A DNA stretch of 13,101 bases from an uncultured Eubacteriales bacterium (GTDB lineage: Bacteria; Bacillota; Clostridia; Lachnospirales; Bianqueaceae): the NCBI GenBank assembly GCA_900322165.1, contig ONYR01000088.1:1-13101 (forward strand). Direction: 5' to 3'. The translations under genes were made by a program, and so were the position numbers. The notes under the pieces were generated by a model. The model searched no databases. It was not told the DNA's origin and saw only the letters and a list, made by a program, of their open reading frames with translations. How positions within the stretch are numbered: the stretch's first letter is position 1; the number at the start of each line of letters is the position of its first letter. Below are positions 1 to 6,507 of this stretch, piece after piece.

Positions 1-294
1 AAGCATCATGTCCTGCTGACTGCCGTCGGTGTGTATTCCCTGAATACCGGCAACGACGAGGCCGCGCAGATGATGAAGCGTGTCAAGGAAGCGGTCATGG
101 CGCATGAATATGTGCTGCAGATCCACGGCTTCTACGTCAACATGGAGAAGAAGACCATGCGTTTTGACGTCATTGTCAGCTTCGATGCTCCGGACCGCCG
201 TGCGGTTTATCGCGAGATCTTAAATGAGATTCAGGCGATGTATCCGGATTACACGCTGGCGATCGTGCTCGATACGGATTTCAGTGAATCGTAA
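1..294 (+). CDS. Cation diffusion facilitator transporter, C-terminal part (5' end outside window)
   Basis: This is the C-terminal cytoplasmic domain of a cation diffusion facilitator (CDF), a membrane antiporter that exports divalent metals such as Zn, Mn, Fe or Co. The frame is open from base 1, so the GTG at 31 is only an internal codon and the membrane part lies upstream of the window. The 97 visible residues contain the family pattern: HHVLLTAVGVYSLNT at the beginning, then QIHGFYV, then MRFDVIVSF, then a yPDYt stretch and a terminal LDTDFSES. That matches the usual CDF end, in which an acidic D-x-D-x-S tail closes a small alpha-beta metal-binding domain used for dimerisation. The metal cannot be told, because the transmembrane metal-site residues are not visible. 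The next gene begins 30 bases downstream with its own ribosome binding site, so co-transcription is possible. Confidence 0.85.
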   Translation, partial: KHHVLLTAVGVYSLNTGNDEAAQMMKRVKEAVMAHEYVLQIHGFYVNMEKKTMRFDVIVSFDAPDRRAVYREILNEIQAMYPDYTLAIVLDTDFSES

Positions 295-324
295 GAAGTC
301 AAATTCTTTTAAAGGAGTTTCAGG

Positions 325-1080
325 ATGTTTTTCTTTATCATGGCGCCGCTGTTGAGTTATCACTGGCGAATGGTTATCGCGGCGGTGATCCCGGCGCTCA
401 TTCTGATGTGGAAGGTCTATAAGTCGGACCGTTTGGAAAAGGAGAGCCCAAGGCTTTTGTGGAAGCTGGTGTTGATGGGCGTTCTCTCTACGGTTATCGC
501 GCTCGTTTTGGAATGGATCCTGCAGGCGCTTCTCGGACTGATCGTGCCGGAGAGCCATCCGCTCTACAACGTGCTGCTGTACTTTGTCGTTGTCGGTATG
601 GTGGAGGAGTGCTCAAAGTACTTCGTTCTGAAGCGATCGACCTGGAAGCTGCACGAGTTCAACTGCCAGTATGACGGCGTCGTGTACGCGGTCTTTGTTT
701 CCCTAGGCTTTGCGCTTTTTGAGAACATCGGCTATGTGCTGCGGTTTGGCTTCTCAGCGGCGATCATCCGTGCTCTGACAGCGATCCCGGGGCATGCGTG
801 CTTTGGCGTATTCATGGGAGTCTTTTACGGGCTGGCCCGCGGCTATGCCTATCTTGGCGAGCGCGGCAGATCGAAACTGATGCGCATGCTGGCGGTCATC
901 ATTCCGACGTTTATCCACGGCACCTACGACTACATCGCGACGATCGGAACAGGCAGTGGGGAGATCTTCTTTATCATCTTTGTCGTGATCCTCTTCATCC
1001 TGTCGTTCATCCTGATCAACCGTATGTCCAAGAACGATCACTATTTCCAGATAGACCGCTATCAGTATTTTCCTTTCTGA
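325..1080 (+). CDS. PrsW-family intramembrane protease
   Basis: The 251-residue protein is a predicted multi-pass membrane protease of the PrsW family. Bacillus subtilis PrsW performs the first cut of anti-sigma factor RsiW; related members act on other membrane substrates. The family signatures appear in order: EECSK (E94, E95, K98), FENIGY (E133), GHACFG (H157) and HGTYD (H198, D202). These are the conserved Glu and His residues thought to form the active site within the membrane. Hydrophobic segments lie near residues 14-30, 47-74, 82-100, 117-140, 152-172, 188-206 and 213-232. The start at 325 is supported by AAAGGAG at 311-317, 7 bases upstream. No sigma/anti-sigma pair is visible nearby, so the substrate cannot be inferred from context. 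The family call is firm; the RsiW-like role is not. Confidence 0.88.
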   Translation: MFFFIMAPLLSYHWRMVIAAVIPALILMWKVYKSDRLEKESPRLLWKLVLMGVLSTVIALVLEWILQALLGLIVPESHPLYNVLLYFVVVGMVEECSKYFVLKRSTWKLHEFNCQYDGVVYAVFVSLGFALFENIGYVLRFGFSAAIIRALTAIPGHACFGVFMGVFYGLARGYAYLGERGRSKLMRMLAVIIPTFIHGTYDYIATIGTGSGEIFFIIFVVILFILSFILINRMSKNDHYFQIDRYQYFPF

Positions 1081-1154
1081 CCCGCCTCTGACGGAACCGA
1101 AAGGAAAGAAAGTGTCCGAAAAACGAATAAAAGCATTGAAAAAGGAGCAGGAAC

Positions 1155-2090
1155 ATGCCGATTGTTGTTTGCGGAAACGTGTTTGTCGATATCAAGGGCT
1201 TCCCGGATCATAAGTACATCCCAGCCGGCCGCAATTCCGGTTCGGTCGAGTTCGTTCACGGCGGAGTCGGCCGCAACGTTGCGGAGGACATTGCGAACGT
1301 GGAGCTTAGGCCGCGTTTTGTCAGCATGGTGGACGATACTGCACAGGGCACCGACGTGCTGGAAAAGCTGAAGAAGCACAAGGTCGATACACGCTTCGTT
1401 GCACAGGTGAAGGACGGAATGGGACTGTGGCTCGCGATCCATGACCAGACCGGCGATATCGTCTCTTCGATTTCCAAGCGTCCGCGGATGGAAGCCATGA
1501 CCTACCTGCTGCAGGAGCACGGTGATGAGATCTTCAGGGATGCGGACAGCGTCATCGTTGAGATCGACATGGACAAGGAAGTCATCAAGCAGATCTTCCA
1601 CTATGCGGAGAAGTACCATAAGCGGGTCTACGCCGTCGTCGCCAACATGAGCATCGCCTCGGAGCGCCGTGATTTCTTCCAGTCGATCGACTGCTTTGTC
1701 TGCAATGTGCAGGAAGCCGGGATCTTGTTCGCAGCGGATTTCGATGAGCTGACACCTCAGGAGCTGAGCGTCGAGCTTTTGCACCGCGTGAAGAGCGCGC
1801 GCATCCCCTCGATGGTCGTGACCATGGGCGCGCAGGGCGCGGTCTACGCTTCGATGGACGGAGAGATCGGCGTCTGCCCGGCGCAGCAGGTCGACGTGAG
1901 GGATACAGCCGGCGCGGGAGACGCGTTCTTTGCCGGGGTCGCGATCGGCCTGACCTACGGAAAGACACTCGGCGAGGCGGCAGTCATCGGATCGAGACTC
2001 GCATCGTCCGTCATTACCGTATCGGAAAACGTATGTCCGAGATTCCTTCCGGAAGAGCTGGGCATTGATATCAAGACAGGAGAACAGTAA
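1155..2090 (+). CDS. PfkB-family (ribokinase-like) carbohydrate or nucleoside kinase
   Basis: This 311-residue protein has the usual length and both signatures of the PfkB/ribokinase family, which phosphorylates sugars or nucleosides with ATP in the cytoplasm. The N-terminus has the strand GNVFVDIKGFP followed by the substrate-binding glycine motif GGVGRNVAEDIA (residues 36-47). The C-terminal signature DTAGAGDAFFAG (250-261) carries the anion-hole glycines and the catalytic base, Asp256. VVTMGAQGAV (221-230) is the usual strand before the ATP site. The GGVGRNVAE form is shared with nucleoside-type members such as pseudouridine kinases, but I cannot fix the substrate. Translation starts at an ATG preceded by an AAAAGGAG-type site near 1140-1148. 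An SGNH hydrolase follows 5 bases after the stop, which suggests one transcript and perhaps linked substrates. Confidence 0.88.
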   Translation: MPIVVCGNVFVDIKGFPDHKYIPAGRNSGSVEFVHGGVGRNVAEDIANVELRPRFVSMVDDTAQGTDVLEKLKKHKVDTRFVAQVKDGMGLWLAIHDQTGDIVSSISKRPRMEAMTYLLQEHGDEIFRDADSVIVEIDMDKEVIKQIFHYAEKYHKRVYAVVANMSIASERRDFFQSIDCFVCNVQEAGILFAADFDELTPQELSVELLHRVKSARIPSMVVTMGAQGAVYASMDGEIGVCPAQQVDVRDTAGAGDAFFAGVAIGLTYGKTLGEAAVIGSRLASSVITVSENVCPRFLPEELGIDIKTGEQ

Positions 2091-2095
2091 GTGAA

Positions 2096-2821
2096 ATGAA
2101 CGTTCTGGAAGGAAAGAAGTGGGCCGTTTGCGGAGACAGCTTCAGCAACGGCGATTTTAAGGGATCCGACAATACCGACCATATCTTCAAAGAAGGCCGG
2201 TTTGCCGGAAAAAACAGAACCTACGGATACCTGATCGCAGAGCGCAACAACATGGAGATCCAGCATCTGGCGGTCGGCGGCATGTGCATCGCGACGCCTT
2301 CGGATGAGGAGTTTCTCAACACCTTTACGAGCGGGCTGTATAAAACGATCGACAAGGACGTAGACTATATCACGCTGTATTTCGGAATCAACGACAGTCA
2401 TCACCGTCCGAAGTCCGTTGCGGATGACGGCGAGATCAAAAAAGGCACGATCCATCTTGGCACGATCGAGGATACGCAGATCGATACCTTTTACGGAGCG
2501 TGGAATACGGTGCTGGATTATCTCATCCGTGAATATCCGTTTGCGCACATCGGCATGCTCATCTCGAACGGCTGCGAGACCGACGATTACCGTCTTGCGG
2601 AGATCGCGATCGCGAAAAAGTGGGGCATTCCGTATCTGGATCTGAACGGGGATGAGCGCTGCCCGGTCATGGGCCGTTCCACCAACCCCGCCATCTCCGA
2701 AGAAGTCAGAGCGCGCCGGACGCAGATGTTTGCGGTCGCACCCCCGAAAAACACTCACCCGAGTGCGAAAGCCCACGAGTACGAAAGCGTCTTTATCGAA
2801 GGCTGGCTTCGCACGATCTAA
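2096..2821 (+). CDS. SGNH/GDSL-family hydrolase
   Basis: The 241-residue protein fits the SGNH hydrolase superfamily, which comprises esterases, lipases, acetyl esterases and related enzymes with a Ser-His centre. Block I is VCGDSFSNG with the nucleophile Ser15. A glycine pair at 61-62 fits block II, and FGIND (96-100) supplies the oxyanion-hole Asn99 of block III. The catalytic His is H221 in NTHPSAKAH. In the usual DxxHP motif the Asp sits three residues before His; here that position is Lys218, so the enzyme either uses another acid or works as a Ser-His dyad. There is no signal peptide, so a cytoplasmic location is expected. The start lies 5 bases after the kinase stop; the AGGAG at 2078-2082 within the kinase end is rather distant (13 bases). 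The substrate is unknown. Confidence 0.8.
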   Translation: MNVLEGKKWAVCGDSFSNGDFKGSDNTDHIFKEGRFAGKNRTYGYLIAERNNMEIQHLAVGGMCIATPSDEEFLNTFTSGLYKTIDKDVDYITLYFGINDSHHRPKSVADDGEIKKGTIHLGTIEDTQIDTFYGAWNTVLDYLIREYPFAHIGMLISNGCETDDYRLAEIAIAKKWGIPYLDLNGDERCPVMGRSTNPAISEEVRARRTQMFAVAPPKNTHPSAKAHEYESVFIEGWLRTI

Positions 2822-2842
2822 GCAATTCATCACAAAAGCTTA

Positions 2843-2871
2843 TTGCATTTATCCGATGAAAAGTATAAGAT
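2843..2871 (+). promoter_or_regulatory. Weak candidate promoter ahead of the TcaA-like gene
   Basis: The 108-base AT-rich gap between the hydrolase and the zinc-ribbon gene contains TTGCAT at 2843-2848 and, 17 bases on, TAAGAT at 2866-2871. An overlapping TATAAG sits at 2864-2869. Both hexamers are poor matches to the sigma-A consensus. The gap is the largest on this strand and is much more AT-rich than its surroundings, so a transcription start here is reasonable, but the exact boxes are uncertain. Confidence 0.3.
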
Positions 2872-2878
2872 AGTGAAT

Positions 2879-2893
2879 TAGGATTTAATCCTA
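2879..2893. repeat. Short inverted repeat in the gap before the TcaA-like gene
   Basis: TAGGATTTAATCCTA is a symmetric 15-base element (TAGGATT / AATCCTA around a central T). It lies just downstream of the candidate promoter and about 36 bases before the start codon. It may be an operator for an unknown repressor, or part of a weak AT-rich terminator for the upstream genes, because T-rich sequence follows it. The stem is too short to decide. Confidence 0.3.
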
Positions 2894-2929
2894 TTATTTG
2901 TTCTAAATAAGAAAAAGAGGAGAAAGAAC

Positions 2930-4159
2930 ATGTTCTGTGCAAACTGCGGAAAGTTCAACGTAGAGGGAAGCCGCTTCTGCGAAGGCTGCGGCTCACAGCT
3001 CTACGACAATCAGCCGCCGGTGAACCCGAGAGCGGAAGAGGGTTCCATCGGCGCGTTCTTCAAGAAGCCAACCGTCAAGATCTTCCTGTTTATGATCCTG
3101 GGAATGGCGCTGCTTCTTGGCGTCAACGCGATCGTAAAAAGCATCAACGGACCGAAGAATACGGTCAAAACCTATGTTCAGGCGTACAAAAGCGCAAACT
3201 GGGGCAAAGTCTACAACATGCTTGACCTGCCGGAAGATGCTCCGATGCTGACAAAGGATGCCTTCATCGAGAGAATGACCGGCGTGACGCCCGACATCAA
3301 AAAATTCAAGATCGAAGATTCGGCCGAGCAGGTAAAGATCCCGCTTATGGTCAGCGATCCCGAGGTCTTCAAAGCGATGACCGCCAAAAGCATGAGCTAC
3401 ACCGTGTCCTACACGACCAGCGAGTCGACCGACAAGGATGACGTTCGTTACATGACCGTTTCGGTTGCGGAAAAAGAAAAGAAGGTCGGCAAGGAATACA
3501 AGATCGATGCCAGCAATCTCTTCGGTTCTTTGAACATTACGGTTCCGATGGGTTCGGTCGTATTTGTGGATGGCATGCAGCTTGCCCCTGCTTATACGGA
3601 TGGCGGCTGGGACTACTATGATGAGTTATACCTCTTCAGGGGCGCCCACAACATTCGCATCACCAGCAATCTGTTTGAAACGATCGATGAGATCGTCGAT
3701 GTCGGCTATAGCGGCGGCGAATACAAGCCGTACAACTTTGTGCTGAGTGAGAGCGTTAAAAATGAACTGCAGAAGCTGGTAAACAGCACCCTGACCACGA
3801 TCTGGACGGGTATTTTTGCCGGCAGTGATCTGTATTCGCTGGATCTGAAGATGACCGATTATGCGCGTGAGAACATTTCTTATTCGTACGAGTGGGCAGT
3901 GAGTGACGCTGACATAACGGATGGCTATGGACTTAAATCGGCAAGCTTCAAGGATCTTAAGCTGGACAATCTTAATTACTACTCCTACAGTGGAACCATT
4001 ACGGTTGAAGGCTATGTTTTTGTGACGAACACTTTTGTGGAAGTGTACAATAATTCAACCAGCGAATATGAATCGAGTCGGTCCGGCTATGTGGAATTTG
4101 AGTACACAAACGGAGGCTGGGTGATCACGAGCATGGATTCTTATCTGTTTAGTTATTAA
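2930..4159 (+). CDS. Zinc-ribbon, single-TM, TcaA-like membrane protein
   Basis: The 409-residue protein begins with a zinc ribbon (C3, C6, C17, C20 in MFCANCGKFN and RFCEGCGSQL). A flexible linker, basic residues (FKKPTVK) and one transmembrane helix at about 51-70 follow, then about 340 extracytoplasmic residues. This order matches the TcaA/YvbJ-type proteins of Bacillota. TcaA in Staphylococcus aureus is a membrane protein linked to glycopeptide susceptibility and cell-envelope stress. The region after the helix (NTVKTYVQAYKSANWGKVY) resembles the helical segment typical of these proteins. Residues about 198-272 look like a beta domain of the PEGA/TcaA fourth-domain kind (GSVVFVDGMQL, then RGAHNIRI). 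The remaining 130 residues resemble an NTF2-like fold ending in GGWVITSMDSY. GAGGAG at 2917-2922 supports the start. It appears to be the first gene of a five-gene unit. Exact function is unknown. Confidence 0.75.
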   Translation: MFCANCGKFNVEGSRFCEGCGSQLYDNQPPVNPRAEEGSIGAFFKKPTVKIFLFMILGMALLLGVNAIVKSINGPKNTVKTYVQAYKSANWGKVYNMLDLPEDAPMLTKDAFIERMTGVTPDIKKFKIEDSAEQVKIPLMVSDPEVFKAMTAKSMSYTVSYTTSESTDKDDVRYMTVSVAEKEKKVGKEYKIDASNLFGSLNITVPMGSVVFVDGMQLAPAYTDGGWDYYDELYLFRGAHNIRITSNLFETIDEIVDVGYSGGEYKPYNFVLSESVKNELQKLVNSTLTTIWTGIFAGSDLYSLDLKMTDYARENISYSYEWAVSDADITDGYGLKSASFKDLKLDNLNYYSYSGTITVEGYVFVTNTFVEVYNNSTSEYESSRSGYVEFEYTNGGWVITSMDSYLFSY

Positions 4160-4172
4160 GGGGGACTGAAAA

Positions 4173-5117
4173 ATGGCATATTGTTCTCGTTGCGGTCGTC
4201 CGATTGCAGACGGTGAGATCTGTGTGTGCAGCCGGCCGAAAAAGACATTAAACGTCAATGATGTTCGCCAGTTTACGGCGAAGTTCAAAAACAAGATGGG
4301 CATCGGTACTCCCGAGTCCAATTCGATGGGCGTGTATGAGCGGGGCAGAAAGATCGTTCCCGAGTGCATCGCGACCAATGAAAACGAAATCCCGATCAAA
4401 CAGTATGATCTGGCGATCCTGCGCACTCGTGCGGTCTTCCAGCGCGCGGAAGGCAGACTTCAGGTCACGAACCAGCGTTTGATCTTCCGTGCGACCGGCC
4501 GTTCCCTTGTCGGTCCGCTCTCGCAGCAGTATGAATTCTCCATCAGCGACCTCGCCGGTGTGGAGATCCGTACCGACTATCATTTCAGCCTGCTGAACTG
4601 GTTCCTGGCAACGCTGCTTCTGGCGGTCGTGGTCTTCTTCGGAATGAATTTCCTGACAGCCTTCAACTCGCTGGCGATGCGCCGCATTCTTTCGATGGTC
4701 CTCGGTATCGGCGGCTTTGTTCCGTTCTTCCTGGTTCATAAGGAGTTCCCGGGAAAGCTGATCTTCTCGACGATCGGCCTTTGCAATCTTGTCTTTGCCT
4801 TTATCGTATTCGGCATGGCAAAGTGGATGATCCCGCTCATGCTGATCGGATTGGTGATCTACATCATTAACTGGGTGCTCGTTGTCTTTGTGAAGAACCT
4901 GGTTCTCTCCGTGAAGACCTCGGCCGGCAACGGCGCGGTTCAGATCAGAAGATCCAGAATCAACCTCTTCAACCAGAACGCGGAGAACGAGTTCACCGGT
5001 TTCGCGGAAGTCATTCCGTGGATCGACGCCGAAGTGGCTTCGAGAGAGATCGGCGCTCTGATCGACGATATCCAGATCATGGGCGACGGTGCCATCGAGA
5101 AGTGGCGTGTCGACTGA
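4173..5117 (+). CDS. Zinc-ribbon, bacterial PH-like domain, multi-TM protein
   Basis: The 314-residue protein starts with a small zinc ribbon (C4, C7, C17, C19; the second pair is C-x-C rather than C-x2-C). A polar linker to about residue 80 follows. A stretch RLQVTNQRLIFRATGRS (95-111), with further strands to about 133, has the look of a GRAM/bacterial PH-like domain: a T-N-x-R-L-I-F core. Hydrophobic segments lie at about 141-162, 170-188, 197-215 and 217-242, then a soluble C-terminal part with a possible second PH-like half (LVLSVKTSAGNGAVQIRRS). The start is 13 bases after the upstream stop; its ribosome binding site AAGGGGG (4158-4164) overlaps that stop, so translation is probably linked. 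Two adjacent genes both starting with zinc ribbons suggests the products act together at the membrane. Function is not known. Confidence 0.7.
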   Translation: MAYCSRCGRPIADGEICVCSRPKKTLNVNDVRQFTAKFKNKMGIGTPESNSMGVYERGRKIVPECIATNENEIPIKQYDLAILRTRAVFQRAEGRLQVTNQRLIFRATGRSLVGPLSQQYEFSISDLAGVEIRTDYHFSLLNWFLATLLLAVVVFFGMNFLTAFNSLAMRRILSMVLGIGGFVPFFLVHKEFPGKLIFSTIGLCNLVFAFIVFGMAKWMIPLMLIGLVIYIINWVLVVFVKNLVLSVKTSAGNGAVQIRRSRINLFNQNAENEFTGFAEVIPWIDAEVASREIGALIDDIQIMGDGAIEKWRVD

Positions 5118-5134
5118 TCGTAAGCTTTCAATGC

Positions 5135-5162
5135 CCAGCGCCCGCGGAAACGTGGGCGCTGG
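5135..5162 (+). other. 12-bp RNA hairpin with a GAAA tetraloop between two genes
   Basis: Bases 5135-5146 pair with 5151-5162 through twelve base pairs, one of them a G-U wobble, leaving the loop GAAA, a GNRA-type tetraloop. It begins 17 bases after the stop of the PH-like gene and ends 8 bases before the next ribosome binding site. Only ATTTGT follows, so it lacks the U-tract of an efficient terminator. In RNA it may be a partial terminator, a stability element or a processing site that sets relative levels of the genes on either side. Confidence 0.65.
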
Positions 5163-5170
5163 ATTTGTAA

Positions 5171-5177
5171 AAGGAGG
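5171..5177 (+). promoter_or_regulatory. Ribosome binding site that fixes the start at 5185
   Basis: AAGGAGG lies 7 bases before the ATG at 5185. The same frame is open further upstream to an ATG at 5089, but that extension overlaps the end of the PH-like gene, spans the hairpin and has no comparable site. The 5185 start is therefore chosen. Confidence 0.8.
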
Positions 5178-5184
5178 AGACGGC

Positions 5185-5673
5185 ATGAGTGAGAGTGTAA
5201 AGGAATTGGTGCAGCGGGCACTCGACAACGACTGCCTTACAGACCTGATCACCGGGAGAAACGGCTACGCCTGGGCACCGGATCGTGATTTTCCCGTTGA
5301 TTTACCTACGGATATCGCATACGTGATCCGAAACGGACTCTATCCGGTTTATCGTGAGGGACATCATTCGGACATACCGGACCGGTTCCGTGAGGCGGTG
5401 GAAGACTTGCTGAAAGGAACGCCGGAAGAGGTGTGGTATGCGTATAACTTTTGCTGGAATGAACTCTTTTTTGAACTGGGCAAAAAAGCGCCTTTCGTGA
5501 TCGTTAATTATATGTGGTATCGTGAAGAGTTAAGGAAAGCGTTCCGCAGCCGTAAGGAAGAACTGTCGAAGAGCTTTGTTCTGGTAGGAGAGTTTGAAAA
5601 GGAAGGGCTCTGGGGACAGATGATGCGCAGCAATCTTGGAATGAAAGCCAGATTCGGGGTGTCACTGCTATGA
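5185..5673 (+). CDS. Unrecognised 162-residue protein
   Basis: I do not recognise a family. The product is soluble-looking, mixed charge and rich in aromatics (YAYNFCWNELFFELGKK, NYMWYREELRKAFRSRKEE), with no signal peptide and no clear transmembrane helix. The middle and C-terminal parts read as amphipathic helices; the N-terminal 50 residues contain a Pro/Asp-rich patch (APDRDFPVDLPTD). A strong ribosome binding site sits just upstream and a stem-loop precedes it. The end overlaps the next gene by four bases (ATGA at 5670-5673), which implies translational coupling and a shared role with that protein. It lies third in a unit that ends in a coupling-protein-like ATPase. It could be an adaptor or regulatory subunit, but that is inference only. 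Confidence 0.75.
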   Translation: MSESVKELVQRALDNDCLTDLITGRNGYAWAPDRDFPVDLPTDIAYVIRNGLYPVYREGHHSDIPDRFREAVEDLLKGTPEEVWYAYNFCWNELFFELGKKAPFVIVNYMWYREELRKAFRSRKEELSKSFVLVGEFEKEGLWGQMMRSNLGMKARFGVSLL

Positions 5674-6488
5674 CGTTAGAAGAACTGCGTGCTTTGATTG
5701 AGGCCTACAATGGAGGCAAAACTGCACCGTTCCATCCGAGCGAAAACGCATTACAAAGTATGTTAAGATACTTTGATCGACTCAAGAGGGTTCAGGCAAC
5801 ACGTACGTGGGAAGAGGCCTTTGATCAGGGGTTCGGACGTCTTTTTGATGAAAATACGTACTATCAGTTTTATTTTCAAAACCCTACGTACGGTGTGGCC
5901 GATGATGGATATTCGATGTACATCATTCCGAAAGACGAACTCGACATTATGATTGAGGAATGCGGCGGGGATCCGAATTCACTTGAATTCCTTCTCGGAA
6001 AACCGCAGGGAAGCCTTGGCGATGAATATGTGGTAACAGAAGTCCACAACACAGAGGGGATTAGAATTGTAAAACCGACCGGTGAGGAGGCTACGGCTAA
6101 CAGCTTTTACAATCCGAATGGACTCACCGGAGGAACGTCAGAAGCCGTTGCCTATGATACTCCAAATCCGAACTGGGGCGAAAAGCCAATAGGAAGTGAT
6201 ACTCTTCTAAACTCAGGGGACGGGACAACACGTGACGTTCACCTATACTATGAAGACGATTATGACTACGTGGATGATGACGTCATTATGATCGAGGAAG
6301 CGAAAGAAGAGGAAGAGGAGTCCGAAGAAAACGGAACGGTCGAGGTGGAAACGGAAGTGAAGGTCGAGGAGAAGACGACCGTCGAGGAGACCGAAGATTC
6401 GGTGACGGTGACCAGTGAGACGACCACCACAACCACGACGACCACGACCGAGAATAAGGAAGAAGACGACGGCATGGACGATGCCTGA
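5670..6488 (+). CDS. Unrecognised 272-residue protein with acidic, threonine-rich tail
   Basis: I cannot assign a family. Residues 1 to about 185 look globular (a helical start, then FGRLFDENTYYQFYFQNP, YSMYIIPKDELDIMIEE and DEYVVTEVHNTEG). Residues about 195-272 are low complexity: an Asp/Tyr patch (YYEDDYDYVDDDV), a Glu-rich run, alternating Val/Glu/Thr, ten threonines in a row and a final ENKEEDDGMDDA. There is no signal peptide or membrane helix, so despite a wall-like Thr tract it is probably cytoplasmic. The start overlaps the previous stop as ATGA. The first two thirds look more AT-rich than the flanking genes. An acidic tail of this kind could mimic nucleic acid or bind a basic partner; beside an ATPase related to DNA-pumping coupling proteins this is a reasonable but unproven guess. 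Confidence 0.75.
   Translation: MTLEELRALIEAYNGGKTAPFHPSENALQSMLRYFDRLKRVQATRTWEEAFDQGFGRLFDENTYYQFYFQNPTYGVADDGYSMYIIPKDELDIMIEECGGDPNSLEFLLGKPQGSLGDEYVVTEVHNTEGIRIVKPTGEEATANSFYNPNGLTGGTSEAVAYDTPNPNWGEKPIGSDTLLNSGDGTTRDVHLYYEDDYDYVDDDVIMIEEAKEEEEESEENGTVEVETEVKVEEKTTVEETEDSVTVTSETTTTTTTTTTENKEEDDGMDDA
6420..6449 (+). repeat. Ten-codon threonine tract
   Basis: Ten consecutive Thr codons (ACG, ACC and ACA mixed) form a homopeptide inside the acidic tail. The third bases vary, so the DNA is not a pure triplet repeat and the tract looks kept at the protein level, though ACC/ACG-rich DNA can still change length by slippage. Confidence 0.8.
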
Positions 6489-6507
6489 AGCAAAGGAGTG
6501 ACAGACG

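Noticed and set aside
5135..5162. Hairpin as a full intrinsic terminator
   Set aside because: Only ATTTGT follows the stem, with no U-tract, and the next gene follows within 23 bases; partial termination or RNA processing is more plausible.
5089..5184. N-terminal extension of the 162-residue protein to an ATG at 5089
   Set aside because: It overlaps the end of the PH-like gene, runs through the hairpin and lacks a ribosome binding site, while the ATG at 5185 has AAGGAGG at ideal distance.
6420..6449. Microsatellite or phase-variation repeat at the Thr tract
   Set aside because: Third codon positions are mixed and the unit is a triplet, so slippage would not shift the frame; it is better read as a homopeptide.
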